Assembly (NCBI GenBank): GCA_940337035.1
Contig: CALNHX010005884.1
Location: 1-64,000 of the forward strand
Length of the DNA: 64,000 nucleotides
Source of the DNA: Agriotes lineatus
Lineage: Eukaryota > Arthropoda > Insecta > Coleoptera > Elateridae
Reading direction: 5' to 3'
The translations under genes were made by a program, and so were the position numbers. A model generated the notes under the pieces. That model ran no database searches. It had not been told where the DNA came from and saw only the letters and a program-made list of their open reading frames with translations. Shown here piece after piece: positions 56,367-64,000 of this stretch (positions within the stretch are counted from its first letter, which is position 1; each line of letters starts with the position of its first letter).

Positions 56367-59300
56367 CTTCTTCTTGTTCATAACATCTTGACAGATGTGT
56401 TGTGACCCATTATTAATTTTGGATATTACTGATGGCTCTTTTTACCGTGTTTCGCCATCTTTGTCTACTGGAAGCCATATGGGCGGCTTCACTCAAACTA
56501 GTGTGGAGAAGATCTCTTGTTAAGTCTATCCAACGTTTTGGTAATCGTCCACGTCTTCTTTTTCCATCTGGTTTACCTAGAACTACCAGCCTTTCAATAT
56601 TGTGTTCGCTGCGTTGGATATGTCCAAAGAAGGACAGAATGCGACTATAAACGGTACACGAGAGTCTTTGTCGTGGTCGAATTTCTTCGAGAACGGAGAC
56701 GTTTGTACGGTGAGCTGTCCATGAAATTCGCAACATACGTCTCCAGATCCACATTTCAAACGCGTCAATTCGACGGCGGTCTGCTTCTTTGACAACCCAT
56801 GTCTCGGCGGCATAAAGAAATATGGAAAATACCAGCGAGTTAACGAGTCGGATTTTCGTGTGTTTCGTGATATTTGTATCTTTCCATATTTTGTTAAGTT
56901 GAGTCATCGCCGTCCTGCCCAACTGTATCCTGCGTCGAATTTCGTATTCACAGTTGCCGCTGTTGTCTATTAAAGCTCCCAGGTATGTCAGACTATTTAC
57001 AACCTGGCATTGGCCGATGCTTTGAATGTGAGGCCAATTGTTGTTTTCACGGTCAATTATCATGATTTTCGTTTTATCATAATTAATCTTGAGACCGTAG
57101 AGAACACTAATCTCTTCAAGTTTGTTTAAGAGTGTGGAGATTTCATTTTCATTTGCAGCAAGCAGCGTGGTATCGTCTGCAAACCTAAGGTTTGATATTT
57201 TCGTACCGCCAATAGTTATACCACCATTCCACTCTTCCAGCACTTGTCTCATTATTACTTCGCTATAGACATTGAAGAGCAATGGGGAAAGAACGCAACC
57301 TTGTCTAACACCTTTGCCTATAGTGCATTCTCCAGATAGATATTTATCGACTCTCACACGAGCAGAGTTATTGTTATACAATTCTTTTATAAGATACACT
57401 AGATGTTTAGGCACTCCCATAGTAAGTAATACATCCCAGAGTTTTTCCCATTTCAGATTATCGAACGCCTTGCTGTAATCGACGAAACATATGTATGCTG
57501 GAATGTAGTATTCTCTAGCCTTCTCAATAACCTGCCTAAGATTTAAGATGTGCTCTCGTGTACCGCGTCCCTTAACGAATCCAGCCTGTTCTGGAGATAT
57601 CTGCCAGGCGAGGTAGTGTTCCAGTCGGGCCTGAATAATATATAATAAAACCTTACTCGCGTGAGAAATCAATGCAAGAAGACGATAATTGTCGCAGTTG
57701 TTTGTAGGACCTTTTTTATGAAGAGGTACAAAAATCGAAGTTTTCCACTCATCTGGCCATATACCGGTTTCCCAGATTCTCTGACAGAGGTTGTGTAGCA
57801 TTTTCAAACCACCGAATCCCATTTCTTTAAAAGCTTCGGCAGGAACTGAGTCTATACCCGTAGCTTTATTACATTTCAGCTTTCGTATAGCTGCCTCCAC
57901 TTCAACCATAAGAATATCTGGTTCACGTTCATAGTCATGGCAAGAAACATTTAGTTCTTGATTTTGATTGTGTGCATATAGATGTTCACAGTATTTTTGC
58001 CACACTTTCATGACTTCATCTAAATCCGTAACCATCCTTCCTTCAGCATCTTTGATTGACCAAGTTTTTGGTTTGAATTTACGAGTTATTAGTTTGATTT
58101 TTTTAAACAAGTCTCTGGTATTGTTGTTGTTCGCATGGGATTCTAGTTCTTTACATATGGCTTGAATATAGGCATTTTTGTCTCTCCGGCAAAGTTTTTG
58201 TATTTGTCTGGTTATTTCATTATATTCTGTCGCTTTATGTTCACTCTGTTGACTAGACGTTTTAAGAGACTTTCTCTTTTGTATTAGATTGAATGTGTCA
58301 GTTGTCATCCATGGTTGCTTTTGATTGATGGTGTTTTGATTTTGAGTTTCTGAGATAGCTTGGACGATGTGTTGTTTCAAAGACTTCCATAATTCATTTG
58401 GATTGTCATAAGTGAGGAGTTTTATGTCATTTGTAACAGTTTTATTGACATGGTTTTGAAAAGATATTGTATCAGTAATCTTTGGCAGAATTTTCTGTTT
58501 GGACCTGTGACACGTTTTGAATTTTTGTTGGAAAGTGCACATAAGTAACTGATGGTCGGAACCACAATCTGAGCCAGGTAGTGTCTTACACTGTTTTATT
58601 GATGATCTCCATCGGGTTTTGATTAGGATATAATCTATTTGGTTCCGATATTTTCCATCTGGTGATGTCCATGTGTACAGACGACGAGAATGGTGTGAAA
58701 ATACTGTGTTTGTAATTGTAAACTCATTGTCCAAACAAAATTGTATTAACCGTTCTCCTCTTTCGTTGCGCACACCCATGACAAATTTGCCAACGACATT
58801 TCGAATATGGTCATCTGTCCTGGTGTCACCCACTTTAGCATTAAAGTCACCCAAAATCACTATCATCTCTCTGTTAGGCAGAGCTTGTAGGGTAGTTTCC
58901 AGATTAGCATAAAACGATTCTATCTCATCATCAGTAGCCTTAGCGGTTGGAGCGTATATTTGAATCAAGTTGATGATTGTTGGAGTTGCATTAATTCTTA
59001 TTGAAATGATTCGATCACTAACAGTATTATATCCTAGGATTGTTTGACAGTGTTTTTTAGCCACCCAGAAATCTACTCCGTTCTTGCTTTCATTTTCATT
59101 GCCAGAAAAGCATACAAAATTACCATTCGAAGTTATGAAATGCCCTCCTTCTCTGTAGTGTAGTTCTGACAAACCCCCAAATGCTATATTGGCACTAATC
59201 AGTTCGCTTTCCATGATGTCGATTTTCCCAGGTTGTAAGAGTCCTCTAACATTCCACGTTGCTAGACGGTTGATGTTACGATTTTTATGTGCCACACTAG

Positions 59301-59835
59301 TAACTAATTTCGCCCAGGGAGCCTGGTGGGCCAACTCCCTACGCCCGGACGCTGATTTCTCACTGCTCTCCCCGGAAAGAGAGCAGCGCCGGTTGCCAAC
59401 CGGGGTACGAAGCCTATCCGAGGCCTCGTCACAGCTTGCCAAATTCATATTGATAATGGGTTCTCGTGGGAAAGAAGTAAGCACAGTAGTTTCCCCTTGC
59501 TTTCTGTGCCGCAGTATCATTGCCGGTGAAATCAAAATTTGATTGTCGCCAATGAATAGCTGGTATTAAACCTTTAGGGAAGTCAATCTTCAATAGCCTT
59601 AATCCAGTAATGACAGCGCTGCTGCTCACTGCCATTTACCATGATCCTGGTAAACGCAGCCATACCTTGTTGGATGGAATGATACATATTTGCCGTTCCT
59701 CTGGAAGCTGACGCAGATATGCTTGGTGATATAGCCGCCCCTCTGGGGACAGACGCTAAAATAACCGGTTTTGCGTCGCTGGCTGTACTGTCTACGTAGT
59801 TACAGTAGCAAACTAGTTGTTTGGCCAGACATACG
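56367..59835 (-). mobile_element. Apparently full-length RTE-like LINE with 10-bp target duplication
   Basis: TAGAATACGT is present exactly on both sides (56357-56366 and 59836-59845). Read on the minus strand the element has about 300 bp of 5' leader, one long ORF (59535 to 56413), a short 3' UTR and a tail ending GAACAAGAAGAAG. Its length of 3469 bp is typical of RTE-like elements. There is no poly(A). The single intact ORF plus perfect duplication makes this the youngest-looking element in the window. Confidence 0.92.
56413..59535 (-). CDS. LINE ORF: apurinic-type endonuclease plus reverse transcriptase, 1040 aa
   Basis: Uninterrupted 1040-codon frame. A basic, low-complexity N-terminus (1-85) precedes an exonuclease-endonuclease-phosphatase domain (about 88-335) with RLATWNVRGL, SELHY, IYAPTAKA, VILGDFNAKVGD (near 228), RRLYTWTSPDG, NQIDYILI and the catalytic GSDHQLLM (near 327). 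The reverse transcriptase (about 540-860) shows GIDSVPAEAFK, QAGFVKGRGTREHI, CFVDYSKAFD (first Asp, near 688), GVRQGCVLSPLLFNVYSE (near 745) and RFADDTTLLA (near 785). The tail has LYAAETWVV, RRIDAFEMWIWRRMLRISWT and GKRRRGRLPKRWIDL. The ORF encodes target-primed reverse transcription machinery. One unusual spot is NYRLLALISHASK where NYRPI is usual. All catalytic residues I can identify are present. The start at 59535 is the first in-frame Met, and an overlapping 68-codon upstream ORF (59429-59635) is in another frame. The clade (RTE-like) is a motif-based judgement. Confidence 0.93.
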   Translation of the reverse strand: MISPAMILRHRKQGETTVLTSFPREPIINMNLASCDEASDRLRTPVGNRRCSLSGESSEKSASGRRELAHQAPWAKLVTSVAHKNRNINRLATWNVRGLLQPGKIDIMESELISANIAFGGLSELHYREGGHFITSNGNFVCFSGNENESKNGVDFWVAKKHCQTILGYNTVSDRIISIRINATPTIINLIQIYAPTAKATDDEIESFYANLETTLQALPNREMIVILGDFNAKVGDTRTDDHIRNVVGKFVMGVRNERGERLIQFCLDNEFTITNTVFSHHSRRLYTWTSPDGKYRNQIDYILIKTRWRSSIKQCKTLPGSDCGSDHQLLMCTFQQKFKTCHRSKQKILPKITDTISFQNHVNKTVTNDIKLLTYDNPNELWKSLKQHIVQAISETQNQNTINQKQPWMTTDTFNLIQKRKSLKTSSQQSEHKATEYNEITRQIQKLCRRDKNAYIQAICKELESHANNNNTRDLFKKIKLITRKFKPKTWSIKDAEGRMVTDLDEVMKVWQKYCEHLYAHNQNQELNVSCHDYEREPDILMVEVEAAIRKLKCNKATGIDSVPAEAFKEMGFGGLKMLHNLCQRIWETGIWPDEWKTSIFVPLHKKGPTNNCDNYRLLALISHASKVLLYIIQARLEHYLAWQISPEQAGFVKGRGTREHILNLRQVIEKAREYYIPAYICFVDYSKAFDNLKWEKLWDVLLTMGVPKHLVYLIKELYNNNSARVRVDKYLSGECTIGKGVRQGCVLSPLLFNVYSEVIMRQVLEEWNGGITIGGTKISNLRFADDTTLLAANENEISTLLNKLEEISVLYGLKINYDKTKIMIIDRENNNWPHIQSIGQCQVVNSLTYLGALIDNSGNCEYEIRRRIQLGRTAMTQLNKIWKDTNITKHTKIRLVNSLVFSIFLYAAETWVVKEADRRRIDAFEMWIWRRMLRISWTAHRTNVSVLEEIRPRQRLSCTVYSRILSFFGHIQRSEHNIERLVVLGKPDGKRRRGRLPKRWIDLTRDLLHTSLSEAAHMASSRQRWRNTVKRAISNIQN

Positions 59836-59845
59836 TAGAATACGT

Positions 59846-61489
59846 GGATATGTACAAATTATTGTAAATTACTGTTGCTTAGAAGATGTTGCATTTTTTT
59901 AAGAATATAGCAGCAAGGAGATCTTCAGCAATGTACAAAATTAATTTAAACATTTATACATATATGTAATACTCAAGACTTCTACAAGTGAATACCATTT
60001 TCCTGTTATGCAAGGGTATGCAAGACATTGTGCAACTATTTTATCAGCTCAGCCAGAAATAAAAGTACTACTTCGTGTATTATACTCGATAGTATTACAC
60101 AACCTCTTTTGTAGGAGTTTTTATGTATAATAAAAACTAGTGATATCTACCCTGTTTGCTTAATTTACAGAAGTAATATCAATAATAATATATATAATTC
60201 TCACTTACCTTGTTGCTTTCAACTGAATCATATATTGACATATCTCATACTTTCATAATTGACTTTGAAATTATGTCATGTTTAAATATACCTCGGCTAG
60301 CCAGCTTATTTAGCAATTGAGACTCTCTTTACTTCCCAGCTGAATGAGTTAATGTCAAATATAAACTGTATTAATGATTTGTACTTTGAATGACCAAATA
60401 AATATCAATTTGATTATTTAAATCACACTCTTAGTACTTGAGTTTGAATCTAATTAACTGTTATAGTGTATTAAACGTTTGAATTGACATTACAAATTAA
60501 TAGTCAGATTAAAGTTGTCAAAATTATTTAATTAAATGAAAGTTCCATTAAATGAGGTTAAATACTTTTTTTTAAATATAACCAGACCAAAATGATAAAT
60601 TTCTAATTATAAAGATCGAAACCGTCGAGTACTCAAATCACAATATTAATTTAGAAAACTTAATATTCTAAGATTCTCTAAATCTAAATACAAGTATTAA
60701 ATTCTAATTTGCCGTATCCAAACTGTTACTATAATACACTAACCTTCAACAGCCGAACTCGTACTTGCGATGTGGTTCTAATATCAGTTTCACACTGATC
60801 GAAGTCGTCAAACACCTACTTGGAGATGATGAGGACCCATAAAAGCTCGTTGTAGACAGACTTGACCGTTTAATATTTTATAAACGGTATTGCAGCATGC
60901 CACACACAAACACTCACTAAACTGATGGCGTGTACACCAATGACCACTTGAAATGGCTTCTATAAATCTCCAACTCACTATGTGAAGAATAATATTGACC
61001 CCTTGGTCAGTATTTGATCATGCAGAAGACTATTCTTACTGACACGTATCAAATTTGAATTATATCCTCACAATTAAAGGTATTATTAGACCTTTAATGT
61101 GAATATTTTGACTGAGATTCTTTAAATTATAGAAACTTTTCAACTCTTGTAAACAACCTCTTGGTTGCTAATATTTACTGCCACCCATTATTCTCTTACA
61201 CTTGTTATCACATGATACCCTTTTGATATCTTGATATTAATTGAAAATAATTAAGCATTCTCACAGCATGCTACATTACAATAGCTGAAGAAAAAAAGGG
61301 CTTTACTCAAAACTTTCCTAGCAAGTGGACATTACGATACCAAACAATTTTAAAAATTAAAGCAAAATAGAAGTAGAAATATCTTCACGTTCAAACTAAT
61401 ACTCAAACAATAGAAGGAAGCACGTGGTATGCAATTTTCAAATAAAAAAACATTAACGGCGACAGAATTCAAACTTTAGTGCCTGCAAA
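59846..61489. other. AT-rich intergenic sequence
   Basis: No recognised gene, RNA or repeat. Confidence 0.5.
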
Positions 61490-62060
61490 CGAGCCTACGA
61501 ATGCGATTTCAAAGATCGGCTCGACAGCCTGACGTAAAACAGGCGTTCGCTGTCTCGCCCACCGAGGACGCCCCCAATCGGTGCGATGCGGCTTAAATGC
61601 CTTAATTAGAAGGCATTTATTGTTGATCTCAGTTTTATTTTTTAAAACATTTAACTTGTATCTGTTGGTTCTCATTATTAAGGGTAGAGTCTGAGCTATG
61701 TGAAAATTATCACTTTGATCTATTTCTCAGTTAAAACAAAATTAAACAACATTTTATTTTTTAAATGTGTTTACCTTGTCTACATTGGGTCCAAAGTATG
61801 ACCTTTTTCCTCAAGGGTAAAAACTTGAGCTATGTGCAAAATATTACTTTTATTTAAGTAATACTTCTTGAGTTAAATCAAAAATAGGTAGTATTTTATT
61901 TTTTAAGGTACTCGTGTTATTTATGTTTTATCAAAATTTTCTCGGTTTTATGCCTGGAGGGCATATAATCTGCATGCAAAATATCGTCGTCCTCCAACAA
62001 ATAGTTTTTCGTCACCTGAAAGGTAAAGATCTCAAGAAATCTCGGAAGGTGATTTTTTGC
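61490..62060 (-). repeat. Third, inverted copy of the 0.5-kb repeat with tRNA-like end
   Basis: On the minus strand it reads AAATCACCTTCCGAGATTTC near 62060, an AACTGAGAAATAGATC segment, AGCCGCATCGCACCGATTGG and a GC-rich tRNA-like end (GGGCGAGACAGCGAACGCC) near 61490-61600. The middle carries an internal duplication (two CTCAGTT/ACTCAAGAAG-like blocks with TTTTATTTTTTAA between them), so it is longer than the units at 48.5-49.6 kb. Confidence 0.65.
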
Positions 62061-63364
62061 GATTACAAGAAATATTGGAGAGGTGCACCTCGAAATGTTT
62101 AAAATTATAAAGAATCAAAACTCATATTTTGTATTAATAGGAAAGTGATCCATCACGCTAATAGTGGAGGTGTCTTGATACGAAGCAATAAAAATCGGTA
62201 GTCTCCTCCACGTACATTTATTTAAATTGGCGATATGTTTCGAAATCAGGCTGGTTTCATCTTCGGGCCAAAATGATCATCTACAGAGGCAGATGTTTAA
62301 GAATAGTGTACATAGTAAAGAAATTAACTTACTGGTAGTAAAAAAAACACGTGTTACATTTGTAGGTTAAGTTAAAACTGAGGTTAGGTTGTAACGTTGA
62401 AGAGGAGGTAGCAATAAAATTCACAAAACACATCACATTGGAGAAGAAAACATTAATTAACCAGCAAACTACGTTATAAAGATCGTTATACTGGTTAATA
62501 AGTCACAATATAAAAATTAAAATCAAAGCAAGCGAAATAGATACTAACTTTGAAGGAGTTAGCTCCAAGAATATATTTTTAATACAATAGTAACTAAAAT
62601 CAGGTCAAAAAGTCTCTAGATTCAATGACACTGAAATTACCAGAGAGGGTCAAAAAGTAAAAGAACAAAGTGAAAACCAATGAAGGCCAGAAATCAGCCA
62701 AAGGCCAAACAACTATTTAATATTCAGGAAAATGTAATTTGTATCAAAATATGTGACTTCAATGAGTCTGAATTCATTATTATTGGATATAATTTCAACA
62801 ATTTAGAGTAAATTCAACAACCTACCTTTGTTAGCTATATGTAAAATTTTGTAAAGGGGTGGGATCATTATTGAAGACTACCAATTTCTGAAGGGAATTG
62901 GTAGTAGAAAAGGAAATTTGAAAATTGCATTTACTAAAAATGTTTTTATGGACATAGATATAGTACCATAATAAGGGATTGAATAAAAAGTTTTGTTTTC
63001 AAAATTATTTATAGGGGTTAGGTTTTTTGAAAGTTTTATAAGGAGTTTATAATAAATGGGTAAAATGAGTTGAAGAGGATAACCGTTTTTAATGGCAATG
63101 TATTTAATGATGTTAAATTCAATATCTAAATTTTCTGTTGACATAAGAATGGAAAGTAAACGTCTGAATAAAAATTGAAAATTAGCAAGTTTATGGGATA
63201 AGGAATGAAAGGAGGATAGGAATAATATGGTTAGTACAACTGGGCTTCCTATAAATACTGAACTTTAAAGAATTATTTGTGGAACTATTGTTTTTAGTGT
63301 TTTGTATCTAAATCTGCCGAACCATTTCAGTTTAAAATATGGTACATTATAGCCACCCAAGAAA
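62061..63364. other. AT-rich intergenic sequence
   Basis: No recognised gene. A segment near 62235-62275 (ATATGTTTCGAAATCAGGCT GGTTTCATC) resembles a motif common in insect repeats but has no determinable boundaries. An 88-codon minus-strand ORF at 62878-63144 has no recognisable motif. Confidence 0.5.
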
Positions 63365-63770
63365 CCAGGTAGCGCAGTTGGGAAAGCGCTAGGCTTGCAT
63401 TAAGCAAATCCTCGGCTCGAATCCTGCGGGGGCGGAAATTTTTCCGCGGCCTTGGCGATTGGAATCGGGCTCAGCGAGACCATTCACAGTTGGGCATCAA
63501 AATAACCATGCTGTACTTAGAACTACACACCTAAGAGATAGAGTAATACGATCAACGTATCACCAAGACACACAACTCACACAATGTTTGCTGCGCAAGC
63601 ACAAACGACGCGCTCCAACTTTGCAACCCGAATCCGGGGCCAGTTAAGCATTGTACCGCCAGACGCATGCTTATAAACCAGTAGCCTCTACACCGCAGGG
63701 TAAAATGAATTTACCGACAATACATACTCGTACGTACATACATTCATACATACATACATTAAAACGACAT
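63365..63770 (+). mobile_element. tRNA-derived SINE, copy 2 (family shared with 25814-26186)
   Basis: Head with box A-like GGTAGCGCAGTTGGG and box B GGCTCGAATCC. The body shares GATTGGAATCGGGCTC, ACCAAGACACACA, GCTGCGCAAGCAC and AATCCGGGGC with copy 1. The tail is an ACAT-type microsatellite (TACATACATTCATACATACA). The box B is closer to a functional promoter than in copy 1. A target duplication was not resolved because of the repetitive tail. Confidence 0.85.
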
Positions 63771-64000
63771 TAAATAACTGATCTTAATGATACATGACCT
63801 AAGTGTAGTATGATCAAAAATTATTTTCATCTAGTATGGGCATGGCTCCTTCATGGGGTGTTAGTGCCTCACCATTATTATTATTATGGGCATGGAATAG
63901 TTCCCCATTAATGAATGCAACTACATTTATACTTTAATGTCAAACTTGGAATTTTATTTTTAAATGAGTTAGAGTTGCATTCAGAAATTAGGAACTATTC
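63771..64000. other. Window edge, AT-rich sequence
   Basis: Nothing recognised. CATGG/ATTATTATTATTATGGGCA is a short simple-sequence patch near 63870-63890. Confidence 0.5.

Noticed and set aside
59429..59635. 68-codon minus-strand ORF as LINE ORF1
   Set aside because: It overlaps the start of the main ORF in another frame, lacks a zinc knuckle, coiled coil or RNA-binding motif, and RTE-like elements usually need no separate ORF1.
62235..62275. Hammerhead-ribozyme or Penelope-type tail
   Set aside because: The minus strand has CCTGATTTCGAAACAT, but the CTGATGA core and a second conserved box with pairing arms are not both present.

Overview
This is AT-rich eukaryotic DNA, most probably from an insect. 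The evidence is the repeat repertoire: DUF4817-type mariner fragments, RTE-like and Jockey-like LINEs, tRNA-derived SINEs, a ZMYM1-like hAT, and short GT-AG introns of 50-105 bp inside transposase genes. I found no confidently recognisable host protein-coding gene. The window is gene-poor and almost every recognisable block is a transposable element or its debris. A 23-base N run at 19863-19885 shows that this is an assembled scaffold.

The dominant structure is a 34.7 kb inverted-repeat unit at 6402-41067. Both ends begin with the same sequence (CTAGCTGAAACCCGCGGCAT) and are flanked by TA. The left arm (6402-14688) and right arm (29604-41067, inverted) match from end to end apart from indels. 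Each arm carries a decayed, intron-containing DDE transposase (DDE_Tnp_4, PIF/Harbinger or ISL2EU-like) pointing inward. Convergent to it is a small two-exon PHD-finger gene, followed by a foldback element, a small TA-flanked MITE and a LINE 3' end. The arms have since diverged. The left gained a 1.38 kb foldback and a 1.30 kb element with an 8-bp target duplication and lost about 2.9 kb. The right gained a 3.4 kb element and lost about 0.5 kb. Each arm therefore gives the empty site for insertions in the other. The 14.9 kb centre (14689-29603) holds a complete but mutated hAT (16207-19841, with a perfect 8-bp duplication), two SINEs of different families, two adjacent TA-flanked foldbacks, a 754-bp TA-flanked element and a truncated DUF4817 mariner at the edge of the right arm.

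Left of the giant unit (1-6400) are a LINE relic, unassigned sequence and two short hairpins. To its right are a Jockey-like fragment (41.3-42.4 kb), a foldback with subterminal GATCGC-type repeats and an 8-bp duplication (42754-43950), and a TA-flanked transposon whose split transposase gene was hit by another Jockey-like LINE (45019-47990). Then come a tandem dimer of a roughly 0.5 kb repeat with a tRNA-like end (48.5-49.6 kb), a minisatellite-bearing element with an 8-bp duplication (50870-52082), a degenerate tRNA-Gly(GCC) (53698) and a further foldback.

The best-preserved gene is an uninterrupted 1040-codon endonuclease-reverse transcriptase ORF of an apparently complete LINE (56367-59835, minus strand), bounded by a perfect 10-bp target duplication. 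Its GAA-type 3' tail resembles the tails of a LINE fragment at 37.6-38.1 kb and of the SINE at 22761-23024, which suggests a LINE-SINE partnership. The right edge (59.8-64 kb) is mostly unassigned AT-rich DNA with one inverted copy of the 0.5 kb repeat and a second SINE copy.
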